A program made the position numbers and the translations under genes. Below are positions 37,430 through 46,624 of a stretch of DNA of 64,000 nt, one piece after another (position 1 is the stretch's first letter; each line of letters begins with the position of its first letter). This DNA comes from an uncultured Flavobacteriales bacterium (GTDB lineage: Bacteria; Bacteroidota; Bacteroidia; CAIKAF01): the NCBI GenBank assembly GCA_903825395.1, contig CAIKAF010000015.1, forward strand, positions 62,001 through 126,000. Reading direction: 5' to 3'. The notes under the pieces are model-generated. The model was not told the origin of the DNA. It made no database searches and saw only the letters and a program-made list of their open reading frames with translations.

Positions 37430-38097
37430 TTGTAATTCCCACCCCCATTGGAAACTTGGGCGACATCACCGCACGGAGTAAAGAAATGCTTGAATCCTGT
37501 GACCTTGTTCTGGCAGAGGACACGCGGGTAACTCGGAAATTATTAACCATGCTTGGATTGCAAGCTCAGGTTTTCCCATTTCATCAGCACAATGAACACC
37601 ATACCACTCCAGGCTGGATTCATCAAATGGAATTAGGTAAGAAAATCGGACTGGTTTCGGATGCAGGAACTCCTGGGATTTCAGACCCTGCCTTTTTGTT
37701 GGTGCGGGCTGCTATTCAAGCTCAAATACAGGTCACATGCCTGCCTGGTCCAACCGCCTTTGTTCCTGCCTTGGTAATGTCTGGAATTCCCTGCGACCGT
37801 TTTTATTTTGGGGGATTTCTTCCTCCTAAAAAAGGCCGAAAAACTCGCTGGGAATTTATGGCTTCGCTTCCTTGCACATTGGTGTTGTATGAAAGTCCTC
37901 ATCGGATTCAAAAAACACTAAAAGAGGCAGTTCAATTTTGTGGAGGGGAAAGGCAAGCCGCTGTAGTACGAGAAATTTCAAAATTATTTGAAGAGGCAAT
38001 TCGAGGCAACCTTTCAGAACTCGAAGAAAAATCTAAGCAATCCACCTGGAAAGGAGAAATGGTGCTCGTTATTGGATCAGAAACATGCGATCAATGA
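37402..38097 (+). CDS. rsmI: 16S rRNA (cytidine-1402 2'-O) methyltransferase RsmI
   Basis: The 231-aa protein belongs to the tetrapyrrole-methylase fold: LIVIPTPIGNLGDIT, AEDTRVTRKLL, GLVSDAGTPGISDPAF, CLPGPTAFVPALV and FGGFLPPKKGRK. These blocks define RsmI, which methylates the ribose of C1402 in the ribosomal decoding centre. It starts inside the M28 gene, and its TGA overlaps the next ATG by 4 nt. Confidence 0.95.
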   Translation: METTTNGQLIVIPTPIGNLGDITARSKEMLESCDLVLAEDTRVTRKLLTMLGLQAQVFPFHQHNEHHTTPGWIHQMELGKKIGLVSDAGTPGISDPAFLLVRAAIQAQIQVTCLPGPTAFVPALVMSGIPCDRFYFGGFLPPKKGRKTRWEFMASLPCTLVLYESPHRIQKTLKEAVQFCGGERQAAVVREISKLFEEAIRGNLSELEEKSKQSTWKGEMVLVIGSETCDQ

Positions 38098-41000
38098 AAA
38101 ATAAATTCAACCTTATTGCCTTATGTGGCTTGATTTTCAATTTGAGTTTTGCTCAATCGGTTTGGAAGGTAGATTCGAATTTATTTTCAAATCCCATTCC
38201 GGTATCATTCAGCACCAATGAGGGTACTTGGATGAATCTGGATTTAAGCCCAGATGGAAAAACATTGGCTTTTGATTTATTGGGTGATATTTACCTTTTG
38301 GATGCAAAGGGCGGGAAGGCCAAGTGCATTTTATCTGGACCGGCATGGGAAGTACAGCCCCGATTTAGTCCCGATGGAAAACTCCTATGTTTTACCAGCG
38401 ATCGCGATGGGGCCGACAACATTTGGGTGTGCGATTTAAATGGCAAAAATCTTAAATCGATAACCAAGGAAGAATTCCGATTGCTCAACAACCCTGTTTG
38501 GTCGCCCGACGGGAAGTACATTGTTGCGAGAAAACACTTTACCTCCAGCCGTTCAGCTGGGGCGGGAGAAATGTGGTTGTATCATGTTGAAGGAGGTAAA
38601 GGCCAAGCTTTAACTACAAGAAAAAACGATCAGCAAGACGTCAATGAACCCTTTTTTGACCCTACTGGAAAGTTCCTTTATTTCAGTGAGGACATGTATC
38701 CTGGTGGTTATTTTCAGTACAATAAGAACCCCAATGACCAAATTTATGTTACCCAAAGGTATGATTTTGAAAGCGGGACTTCATCCGTATTCATAGGCGG
38801 TGCCGGAGGATCTGTTCGGCCAACCCCATCTCACAATTCCAAAAAGTTAGCCTTTGTTCGAAGGGTTCGGGAAGCTTCAGTTTTAATGGTTCGGGATTTA
38901 GAAACAGGTGCTGAAACGCAAGTGTATGATAGCTTATCTAAAGACCAGCAGGAAGCGTGGGCTATTTTTGGCGTTTATCCAGGATTTGCATGGTCGCCCG
39001 ATGATCAATATATTTTCATCTGGGCTCAAGGCAAGATTAAGAAAATAGATGTTCGAGCAGGCAAAGCAACAGACGTCCCTTTTGAGGCAGAGGTGAAACA
39101 GGCATTAAAACCCGCATTGCAATTTGAACAGCCCGCTTTAAAAGAAACCTTTGCTTCCAAAGCCCTGCGTGGAGCTACTACTTCATCAACAGGAAATCTG
39201 GCTGTAGTTGCTGCGGGTCAGTTGTGGATTGGTAACAACCAAACGCTAAAGCCGGTGCAAGGACTTCCCGGCTTAGCCAATGACCCGGCTTGGTCGGCAG
39301 ACGGTCAAACGGTATATATTGCCATTTGGAACGATACCGATTTAGGTAGCATCTGGACAGTTTCAATTAAAAATGGTCAGGCTCAAAACCCAAAAAAAAT
39401 AAATCTGCCGCCCGGTATTTACAGATATCCTAAGCCTTCGCCCAGTGGAAATGCCATGCTGTTTGTTAAGGAATCAGGCAATGGACATTTGGGATATGCC
39501 CACAGCAATAACCCTGGAATTTATCGATTCACGTTCAAAACATCTGCCTTTGAAAAATTAACCGATTCCGGAGAAAATCCATGGTGGAAATCTGATGAAT
39601 CGGGATTTTATTTCCAAACTGGGGGGATTATTTTTGGTAGCCAATCTAAAACCTTTGAGCAATATTCCTTCAAAGAAAAAACGAAGGTTACTTTAAGTCA
39701 ATCCAAATATGCCGGATTTTATGCTCCTAGTCCAGACGGAAAATATGTAGCCTTTTCTGAACTCTACAAGGTGTACCTTATGCCAATGCCAAGTTCAGGA
39801 AAGCCTCTTTCAATTTCTGGGACTGCCACCGAATTGCCCATTCGATGCATTTCGGAAGATGCCGGGATTTCACTGCACTGGTCAGATTCCAAGACCCTGC
39901 ATTGGACCTTGGGGCCTTGGTATTCCACCTTGCCTCTGCCAACAGACTTTCAATTTACAGATACCGGATTGGTAAAGAACATCCGAAAGGACTCATTGAG
40001 AATTGAACTTCAAGGCAATGCCCCAGAGCAGGTTGTTTACATCAAGGCCGGTCGAATCATTACCATGAAAGGTCAAGAAGTATTGGAGCCGGGGGTTCTG
40101 TTGATAAAAAACAATCGGATTGCCGCTGTTGGAACACCCGAAGATGTGCCATATACAGAAGGTAAGGTGATAGATTATTCTGATAAAACTCTGATGCCGG
40201 GTATGGTGGATGTGCATGCCCATACTGGAAATTTCAGGCATGGGATAAGTCCAGAGCAGCAATGGGAATATTTTGCCAATTTGGCGTTTGGAGTCACAAC
40301 AACCCATGACCCATCGGCCAACACAGAAATGGTCTTTTCTCAAAGTGAAATGTTAAGAACAGGTCGGATGCTTGGTCCTCGGCTTTTTTCAACAGGGACT
40401 ATATTGTACGGTGCAGACGGAGACTTTAAGGCGGTTATAAATTCGATTGATGATGCCCGAAAAGCAATTCAACGAAATAAAGCCTTTGGAGCATTTAGCG
40501 TGAAAAGCTACAACCAACCACGCCGAAACCAAAGGCAACAGGTTATTCAGGCCGCGGAAGAGGAACACATTCGTGTTGTTCCTGAAGGGGGGTCTCACTT
40601 TTTCCACAACATGACAATGGTGATGGATGGACATACCGGTGTTGAACACAATATACCCGTTGCCCCATTATATAAAGATGTGATTCAATTTTGGTCGGCC
40701 GGAAAAACTGCAAATACGCCCACCTTAATTGTAAATTATGGTGGAATAAATGGGGAATATTACTGGTTTCAAAAAACAAATGTGTGGGAGAACAAGCGGT
40801 TGCTTCAATTTAGCCCCAGACCTGTAATTGATGCCAGGTCTAGGCACCGAACTATGATACCAGATGAAGAGTATGAAAATGGTCATATTTTGGTGAGTAA
40901 AAGTTGTACCAAGCTTCAGAATGCAGGGGTAAATATCAACATGGGTAGCCATGGTCAACTTCAAGGCCTAGGCGCACATTGGGAAACATGGATGCTGCAC

Positions 41001-41336
41001 CAAGGAGGTATGAGCACTATGCAAACATTGAGAGCCGCCACTTTGAATGGGGCAGAATACATTGGAATGGATAAAGAATTGGGAAGTTTGGAGCCGGGTA
41101 AACTGGCTGATATTTTGGTTTTAAATGCGAATCCACTTAAAAACATTCAGAATACACTTGATATTTACAGGGTTATTTTAAATGGTCGATTTTATAATCC
41201 AGATAATTTAGTAGAGGAAATTAGCGGCCAATTTCGTCCAAAGCCCTTTTATTGGCAGAGCAATCATGCATTTTCTTCTCCTTGGGTGGAAGGAGAAGAT
41301 TTACTTCACCACCATTGTGGATGCGGAAAACATTGA
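38094..41336 (+). CDS. Exported amidohydrolase with an N-terminal PD40 propeller
   Basis: I choose the start at 38094 (MKNKFNLIALCGLIFNLSFAQ) because it gives a 4-nt ATGA overlap with rsmI and a clean signal peptide; 1080 aa. Residues about 40-600 are TolB-like propeller blades (LDLSPDGKTLAFDLLGDIYLL; RFSPDGKLLCFTSDRDGADN; VWSPDGKYIVARK). The C-terminal third is an amidohydrolase (PGMVDVHAHTGNF with HxH; VTTTHDPSANTEM; NMGSHGQLQGLG; GSLEPGKLADILVLNANPL). The family includes imidazolonepropionase- and prolidase-like enzymes; the substrate is unknown. The C-terminus ends in a His/Cys cluster (HHHCGCGKH). Confidence 0.85.
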   Translation: MKNKFNLIALCGLIFNLSFAQSVWKVDSNLFSNPIPVSFSTNEGTWMNLDLSPDGKTLAFDLLGDIYLLDAKGGKAKCILSGPAWEVQPRFSPDGKLLCFTSDRDGADNIWVCDLNGKNLKSITKEEFRLLNNPVWSPDGKYIVARKHFTSSRSAGAGEMWLYHVEGGKGQALTTRKNDQQDVNEPFFDPTGKFLYFSEDMYPGGYFQYNKNPNDQIYVTQRYDFESGTSSVFIGGAGGSVRPTPSHNSKKLAFVRRVREASVLMVRDLETGAETQVYDSLSKDQQEAWAIFGVYPGFAWSPDDQYIFIWAQGKIKKIDVRAGKATDVPFEAEVKQALKPALQFEQPALKETFASKALRGATTSSTGNLAVVAAGQLWIGNNQTLKPVQGLPGLANDPAWSADGQTVYIAIWNDTDLGSIWTVSIKNGQAQNPKKINLPPGIYRYPKPSPSGNAMLFVKESGNGHLGYAHSNNPGIYRFTFKTSAFEKLTDSGENPWWKSDESGFYFQTGGIIFGSQSKTFEQYSFKEKTKVTLSQSKYAGFYAPSPDGKYVAFSELYKVYLMPMPSSGKPLSISGTATELPIRCISEDAGISLHWSDSKTLHWTLGPWYSTLPLPTDFQFTDTGLVKNIRKDSLRIELQGNAPEQVVYIKAGRIITMKGQEVLEPGVLLIKNNRIAAVGTPEDVPYTEGKVIDYSDKTLMPGMVDVHAHTGNFRHGISPEQQWEYFANLAFGVTTTHDPSANTEMVFSQSEMLRTGRMLGPRLFSTGTILYGADGDFKAVINSIDDARKAIQRNKAFGAFSVKSYNQPRRNQRQQVIQAAEEEHIRVVPEGGSHFFHNMTMVMDGHTGVEHNIPVAPLYKDVIQFWSAGKTANTPTLIVNYGGINGEYYWFQKTNVWENKRLLQFSPRPVIDARSRHRTMIPDEEYENGHILVSKSCTKLQNAGVNINMGSHGQLQGLGAHWETWMLHQGGMSTMQTLRAATLNGAEYIGMDKELGSLEPGKLADILVLNANPLKNIQNTLDIYRVILNGRFYNPDNLVEEISGQFRPKPFYWQSNHAFSSPWVEGEDLLHHHCGCGKH

Positions 41337-41339
41337 ACC

Positions 41340-42860
41340 ATGCGCCTATTCCATTTTCTATTTGTTTTTTTATTCATCGGGACTCAAAATTGGGCTCAGA
41401 TTCCACATTGGCTGGGGGGGGTAGACGGCAATTCAGCTAAAATCAAAGCCTTTCCTACTTCAGAACAGGCAAAGCAAGATGCAGTCTGGGAAATCTTAGA
41501 TCCTGCATCGGGCAAAATCAGGCGGATTCGCCTAAGCCTTCGTAAAATTGGTTCCCATTCGATTTGGAGTGCCCATGCAACTGAATTGGATGAAAACAGA
41601 TTGTATTTGTACCGACTACTGGTGAAAGGCCAAGACACAACCTATTTAGGAAATTTTAGAACATTCAGCCAGCGGCCCATTTCTTTCCGATTTGCTTTAA
41701 GTAGTTGTTCGTTTCGGCCTGGGAGTCCGGCCTATATTCCCATCGTGGAATTCAAACCAAGTCTATTTTTACATTTAGGAGATTTGCACTATGAAAACAT
41801 TGAAACAAACCGGATTGAAGACCATATAAAACCGTATTTAGACCGTTTTTTGCTAGGGAAAAAAGAACAAGCTCTATGCCTGCAGGTTCCAATGGCATAC
41901 ATATGGGATGACCATGATTATTGTGGAAACAATTCTTCAGGCCCTTCCGCATGTGGTGATGCAGCTCGGGCAGCATATCTTTCTGCATTTCCTGCCTATG
42001 AGCCCTACCGCATGGGCGCTGGACTGGCTCATGCCTTCCAGCAAGGAAGCGTCCGATTTATTGTTTTGGATTTAAGAAGTGAACGTAGGGAATCCAACAT
42101 TATGAGCGAAGAACAAATGCAGTGGTTTAAAGCCGAGTTGCTTAAATCACATCAAAGCCATTTGGTCTCTGTCGTTTTAAGTTCTGTTTCTTGGTATGGC
42201 AATGAGCAGGACAATTGGGGCGGATTTCCAAAACAGCGCCAAGAAATCCTTGATTTTGTGAATGAACAAGGAATAGAAAAATTAGTTTGGATGTGTGGCG
42301 ATGCGCATATGAATGCCCTGGACGATGGTAGAAATGAGTCATATCCCTTGAAAAAAGCCCCTCGGATTCCTTTCCCCGTCATTCAAGCAGGTTCATTGCT
42401 GAGTTTTGGTTCACATAAAGGGGGTACCTATTCTCATGGAGCCTTTGTCAATCCACTGGGAGCGGGTCAATGGGTTGAATGCCAAGCCATTGATAATGGA
42501 GAAGGGGCACTTGCTCTAGCTGTAGAAGGAAAACAAATGATGGCGGGCTTTCTTGAACCAAAAACCATGTTTCAAGAAACCTTTTTTTGGAGCATTCCAC
42601 AAACCAAACCCGTTTCGACCAAATTCGAAGTAGATTCGAGCAAGGGGGTATTTCAGGTAAAAATCAGCAATCCCGATCGGCAATCGGGTATCATATATCG
42701 GCTTCGGACTGGAAATGGAAGAATATTGGATGCCGCTGCCACAGGCAGCTCAGATCACCTTTTACTCTCCACTGCAAATTCCAGTGGTATTGGCCCTTTA
42801 TTTTTAGAAGAAGAAAACGGAGATTACAAACGGGTTTACGGATTAAAATCAGCTCCCTGA
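41340..42860 (+). CDS. PhoD-like metallophosphatase, exported
   Basis: The 506-aa protein has a signal peptide (FLFVFLFIGTQNWAQ), a beta-sandwich N-terminus and a PhoD-type phosphatase core: FALSSCSF, LFLHLGDLHYEN, MAYIWDDHDYCGNNSSG, VLDLRSERR and VWMCGDAHMNALDDG, the typical metal-binding Asp/His residues. PhoD-like enzymes are Ca/Fe-dependent phosphodi- or monoesterases. The last 80 residues form a separate beta domain without a T9SS signature. The gene follows the amidohydrolase by 3 bp. Confidence 0.85.
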   Translation: MRLFHFLFVFLFIGTQNWAQIPHWLGGVDGNSAKIKAFPTSEQAKQDAVWEILDPASGKIRRIRLSLRKIGSHSIWSAHATELDENRLYLYRLLVKGQDTTYLGNFRTFSQRPISFRFALSSCSFRPGSPAYIPIVEFKPSLFLHLGDLHYENIETNRIEDHIKPYLDRFLLGKKEQALCLQVPMAYIWDDHDYCGNNSSGPSACGDAARAAYLSAFPAYEPYRMGAGLAHAFQQGSVRFIVLDLRSERRESNIMSEEQMQWFKAELLKSHQSHLVSVVLSSVSWYGNEQDNWGGFPKQRQEILDFVNEQGIEKLVWMCGDAHMNALDDGRNESYPLKKAPRIPFPVIQAGSLLSFGSHKGGTYSHGAFVNPLGAGQWVECQAIDNGEGALALAVEGKQMMAGFLEPKTMFQETFFWSIPQTKPVSTKFEVDSSKGVFQVKISNPDRQSGIIYRLRTGNGRILDAAATGSSDHLLLSTANSSGIGPLFLEEENGDYKRVYGLKSAP

Positions 42861-42966
42861 GAAAAATCCCCTCATTTTTAATTCTTTAAGGTAAACATAG
42901 TGCAGCCATTTGCCCTTTGCAAGCGTCTATACACTAGAATTTTATCCACTTTAATTTCAATGCCTT

Positions 42967-43782
42967 ATGAAAAACATGAGTTTACTTTTTTTGATTTGTC
43001 TGAGCAGTTTATGCTTTAAAACCGAGGCACAAGGTTTTGTTTCTGCTAATCCAGATTCGGTAGCTGTAGCCTGCCCAAGCTGTCCTGGAGCGGATTGGAG
43101 TCTGGGAAACCCGCCGGCGGCGATTTCAAATTATCCGTTTAGCGTTGCAAGTGTAATTTCTGGAGGAAACACCTTTTCAAAGGAGATTCAGTTTTACGAT
43201 TATGATTTGGCTATTCCACTGAACTCTACGGTTTCGGGCGTTGAAATCGATGTAATTCGAATGGCAGGCGGAGGAACCATGCTGCGAGATTCGATTGTAA
43301 AACTAATGGTTCAGGGACAAGCTATGGGGACCAATGCCGCACTTCAGGGCAATTGGTCATTTACCACAGATACCGTAACCTATGGTAGTCCATTTGATAC
43401 TTGGGGAATAAACCTCAGCCCGGCAAACATCAATGGGAATCAGATGGGAATTTCTTTTGTGTTGGCATCAACCAATGCCACGGTTGCTTATTATAAAGTT
43501 TTAATGCGTGTGTATTATACATTTTCGATGGGTGGGTCAGATGTGCAGAAAAAAGAGGCTGTTTTCATTTATCCTAATCCGGCACAAAAGAACGTACACC
43601 TTGAATTACCAGCAGAGTTTAAATCAGGCAACTACGAAATTCTTGATGCCAGTGGTCGATTTGTGGAACTAATATCTTTAGAATCAGGCAAAAATTCCAT
43701 TGATATTCACCATTTGAGTAAAGGAACCTACCATTTGATGTTGGGGGACTGGGGTCGAAAAACCCTAGTAAAAAATGAATAA
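42967..43782 (+). CDS. Secreted protein with T9SS type A sorting domain
   Basis: The 271-aa protein has a signal peptide (LLFLICLSSLCFKTEAQ), a beta-sandwich-like region (about 30-185) and a C-terminal T9SS type A domain: FIYPNPAQKNVHLEL, YEILDASGRFV, LSKGTYHLMLGDWGRKTLVKNE. Such a domain directs export through the T9SS and attachment to the cell surface. No catalytic motif is seen. Palindromic repeat R4 follows 27 bp after the stop. Confidence 0.88.
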   Translation: MKNMSLLFLICLSSLCFKTEAQGFVSANPDSVAVACPSCPGADWSLGNPPAAISNYPFSVASVISGGNTFSKEIQFYDYDLAIPLNSTVSGVEIDVIRMAGGGTMLRDSIVKLMVQGQAMGTNAALQGNWSFTTDTVTYGSPFDTWGINLSPANINGNQMGISFVLASTNATVAYYKVLMRVYYTFSMGGSDVQKKEAVFIYPNPAQKNVHLELPAEFKSGNYEILDASGRFVELISLESGKNSIDIHHLSKGTYHLMLGDWGRKTLVKNE

Positions 43783-43808
43783 ATAGACCTGTAGGTTAAG
43801 AGTGGCTT

Positions 43809-43948
43809 GCGGCAGGGATTGAACGGTGTTGCCCGCAAGGGGGCCGGCGGCAGGCGCTGTTGAGCTAGGAGGCGACGTTAGGAGCCACCGCAGCTTTACA
43901 GCGCCCCGTCCGGGCACCGCGGACAACCCGAGAAAGCCCGTCAGCCGC
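43809..43948 (-). repeat. Palindromic repeat copy R4 (140 bp)
   Basis: The ends GCGGC and GCCGC pair and GTTGCCCGC pairs with GCGGACAAC. The copy-specific arm GGCGCTGT..AGCT pairs with AGCT..ACAGCGCC; that arm is unrelated in sequence to the arm of R2. The tip is GGAGGC-GACGTTAGGA-GCCACC. It lies between two convergent genes (the T9SS cargo and mevalonate kinase) and has the same orientation as R2 and R5. Confidence 0.87.
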
Positions 43949-43981
43949 CCCAATAAAACAAAAAATAAATTAGGACTTACC

Positions 43982-44932
43982 TTAGAAGCGGTGAATGATC
44001 TTCAGATCATGGTCTTGAAGTTCGGCTTGCGCCTTCTCCAGGTCTTCAGCAAATCCGAGCAAATAGCCGCCGCCGCCACTGCCGCACAATTTCAGGTAGT
44101 AGGACTGAGTGTCAAGACCGCGCTTCCAAACCTTTCGAAACCTGCGCGGAATCATGGGATTTAAGTAGCTGAGTGCCAAGGCCGAAAGCTCTTTTAAATT
44201 TTCAAACATTTCCTGCGCTTCGCCCTTTAAAAAAGCCTTAATGCAATTGTCGCTGAAGGGGATAATTTCTTGTTTTACCACCGACAGAAACCCTTCCTCT
44301 TTGCATTTCTCAAGAAACAGATTTACAAGTGGTTGCGTATTTCCCGGTTGACCAGTGTTGAGCAAGAAAATACCTGATTTTCCGCTGAGTTTGCTTTCTG
44401 GTAAGCCTACCCGATTGATGTTTTCTTTGGATTCGATGAGCATGGGCTGGGCCAAATAGCAAATCAGGGGATCCATACCGCTGCTTTTGCCATGGAAAAA
44501 ACTTTCCATGCGGGCTAGACTTTCCTTAAGGCGAACCGTTTCCTTTCCGGAAATGGGCTCCGTATTTGAAATTTTTTCTAGTGCGTAACGGTCATAAATA
44601 GCTGCTACCAATGCCCCTGAGCTGCCCACTCCAAAACCTTGAGGAATAGAAGAATCGAATACCAAACCTTGCTCAATTTCGCGCTCAAAAAGGTCAATAT
44701 CGAAGACAAAAGGAAGTTTTTGCGCTTCAATCAATTGGGCCAAATGCGCGGCATAATTTTTTAAACTCAGGTTTGATTTTTGGGCTTCGATTGGATTTAA
44801 GTGGGTTGGCTCGAACGTTAATCGGCCTCCGAACTCCCCATAAGGAATGCTCAAAGCCATGGCATTGTGAATCACGCCATACTCACCAAAAAGCAGGATT
44901 TTAGAATTAAAATCTTTCGGTGTTGTACTCAT
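43982..44932 (-). CDS. Mevalonate kinase (GHMP family, flavobacterial type)
   Basis: The best start is 44932 (MSTTPKDFNSKILLFGEYGV), 316 aa. GHMP motifs are SKILLFGEYGVI, the ATP loop QGFGVGSSGALVAAIYDRYA, and KLCGSGGGGYLLGF. FFHGKSSGMDPLICYL carries the catalytic Asp region. It phosphorylates mevalonate. The start overlaps the stop of mvaD by 4 nt, so the two pathway genes are coupled. The shared operon supports the mevalonate assignment over other GHMP kinases. Confidence 0.88.
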   Translation of the reverse strand: MSTTPKDFNSKILLFGEYGVIHNAMALSIPYGEFGGRLTFEPTHLNPIEAQKSNLSLKNYAAHLAQLIEAQKLPFVFDIDLFEREIEQGLVFDSSIPQGFGVGSSGALVAAIYDRYALEKISNTEPISGKETVRLKESLARMESFFHGKSSGMDPLICYLAQPMLIESKENINRVGLPESKLSGKSGIFLLNTGQPGNTQPLVNLFLEKCKEEGFLSVVKQEIIPFSDNCIKAFLKGEAQEMFENLKELSALALSYLNPMIPRRFRKVWKRGLDTQSYYLKLCGSGGGGYLLGFAEDLEKAQAELQDHDLKIIHRF

Positions 44933-45966
44933 AGTTGGGTGATACTTTTTGTTGGTCCGGCTCCCATGGCATCGTACAGCCATTTTCCTGCACAGTACCT
45001 TTGAACCAATTCCAAGACAAAAGGCTGAATTCGGGCCTCATAAGCTGCTGGGTAAAGGACATGGACATTAGGACCTGCATCGAGCGTGAAACAAACGGGT
45101 AGGCCGGATTGTTTACGAAACTCTCGAATTTCTTCAATGATTGCAACCGTGTTTGGGCGCATCAACACATAGGAGGAGGAGGAGGTCATCATCATGGCAT
45201 GCAAGGAAAGCGCCTCATTTTCAGCAACTTCTATAAACCCTTCCACATCTCCGTCCGTTAAAATCTGAATTAATTGATCTGTATGTGCTTCCGCTTGTTT
45301 AAATCGTTGTTGAGCGAACCAATGCTCATTCATCAGGCTATGTCCGGCTGTGCTGCTGACTTTTTTCTCCGACTGGTCAACCAGCAAAATTGCATCTTTC
45401 ATGCCTTGAAATACCGAGTGAACAGGATTTGGCAAAGGGGCTGCCGTTTCAAGATTGCTATTTAATCCGGGTCCATTTCCCCAGCTTACAAAACCTCCAA
45501 ACAAAGAACGAGAGGCGCTTCCACTGCCCAATCGTGCCCAGCGGGAAGCGGTTGAGAAAAAAGAATCATCGATTTCTTGGCCTCGAAAGGCACATTCAAT
45601 TTCAAGCAGGCATAGTGCGAGGGCGGCCATGCCTGAAGCAGAGGAGGCGATGCCGGCTGAATGTGGGAACGTATTTGAGGAATAGATGCGCAGGTGCTTG
45701 GTTTTCCAGACTGAAAATTCATCGCCGAGCAATTGAAGCAGGGCCCAAATTTTGGGCTCAAAACCTGGCTTTCGTTCACCGTCTAAGAAAAACTGAAGAT
45801 TGTCTTGACTGGAATCGGGGTCTTGAGCGACCACCTTGGTTTCCGTTTTTGCCTGTTGAAGGGTAAGGGAAATAGAGGGATTGCAGGGCAATTGAATGCC
45901 ATATTTCCCCCAATATTTAACAATGGCGATGTTGGATGGCGCTTGCCAACTGGAAATCAACTTCAT
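44929..45966 (-). CDS. mvaD: Diphosphomevalonate decarboxylase
   Basis: The 345-aa protein shows the MvaD N-terminus PSNIAIVKYWGKYGIQLPCN, the GHMP loop FPHSAGIASSASGMAALALC, the substrate-binding WGNG region (FGGFVSWGNG) and FTLDAGPNVHVLY near the C-terminus. It decarboxylates mevalonate diphosphate to isopentenyl diphosphate with ATP. It overlaps both neighbours by 4 nt (biotin carrier gene upstream, mevalonate kinase downstream). Confidence 0.95.
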   Translation of the reverse strand: MKLISSWQAPSNIAIVKYWGKYGIQLPCNPSISLTLQQAKTETKVVAQDPDSSQDNLQFFLDGERKPGFEPKIWALLQLLGDEFSVWKTKHLRIYSSNTFPHSAGIASSASGMAALALCLLEIECAFRGQEIDDSFFSTASRWARLGSGSASRSLFGGFVSWGNGPGLNSNLETAAPLPNPVHSVFQGMKDAILLVDQSEKKVSSTAGHSLMNEHWFAQQRFKQAEAHTDQLIQILTDGDVEGFIEVAENEALSLHAMMMTSSSSYVLMRPNTVAIIEEIREFRKQSGLPVCFTLDAGPNVHVLYPAAYEARIQPFVLELVQRYCAGKWLYDAMGAGPTKSITQL

Positions 45967-46481
45967 CCGAATAGAATGAGGGGTTGATTTTTTTCTACGG
46001 CCTGCCCTTGAACAACCTTGATTTCGGCAACAACCACATCAGAAGGAGCTTTGAGCACGTTTTCCATTTTCATGGCTTCCAAAATGAGCAAGGGCTCTCC
46101 TTTTCGAACTGTATCGCCGACCTGTACCGGGATGGAAAATACCAGTCCTGGCATAGGTGAGCGTAGATCTGTAGCCTTTTTTCCAGCGGGATCGGGTAAG
46201 CCCAATGCCAGAAGCTGTAAATCTTGTTCATCTTGAATCCGAAGTTCTATTCGATAGTGTTGAATTAGAAGAATAACCGTTCTAAGACGAAAATCCACCT
46301 CTATTACTGAGGCCCGGATTCGTTGTTCGCCGACCTGAACATAAAATCCATGAAAAGAATCGCCTTCCACCCGTAGGGCATGAGGAAAGCCCGGGGCCTC
46401 CCAACCTGAGGCAGATTGGCCTTCAATGTGAAAAATCTTACCATGGGTAGAAACAGCGTACATCCTGTCCATGCTCATCAA
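45963..46481 (-). CDS. Biotin carboxyl carrier protein-like
   Basis: The 172-aa protein has a variable N-terminal part and a C-terminal biotinyl domain with MPGLVFSIPVQVGDTVRKGE and the biotinylated Lys in ILEAMKMENVLKAP. It is the carrier subunit of an acyl-CoA carboxylase of the propionyl/acetyl-CoA type. The carboxylase and transferase subunits are not in the window. ATG codons at 46472 and 46463 are alternative starts. It is the first gene of the mvaD-mevalonate kinase operon. Confidence 0.85.
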   Translation of the reverse strand: MMSMDRMYAVSTHGKIFHIEGQSASGWEAPGFPHALRVEGDSFHGFYVQVGEQRIRASVIEVDFRLRTVILLIQHYRIELRIQDEQDLQLLALGLPDPAGKKATDLRSPMPGLVFSIPVQVGDTVRKGEPLLILEAMKMENVLKAPSDVVVAEIKVVQGQAVEKNQPLILFG

Positions 46482-46599
46482 TTTATTGGCAAAGGTACAC
46501 AGATTGGTTCAGTTTTGTTCACAATGGTTGGAATCTCCAATTTAGAGTCAACCCAGAGCCTTCAAAACCAAGAAAAGAGACATCGGCCTGGATTTATGC

Positions 46600-46607
46600 T
46601 ACCTTCG
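46600..46607 (+). promoter_or_regulatory. -7-like element upstream of the 46625 gene
   Basis: TACCTTCG differs from TAnnTTTG at one position and lies 17 nt before the ATG. Confidence 0.35.
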
Positions 46608-46624
46608 TCGCATCAAACCACCGC

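Noticed and set aside
44929-45987. Several plus-strand ORFs opposite mvaD (up to 158 aa)
   Set aside because: mvaD is a complete, well-conserved gene on the minus strand; the opposite frames have no family features.
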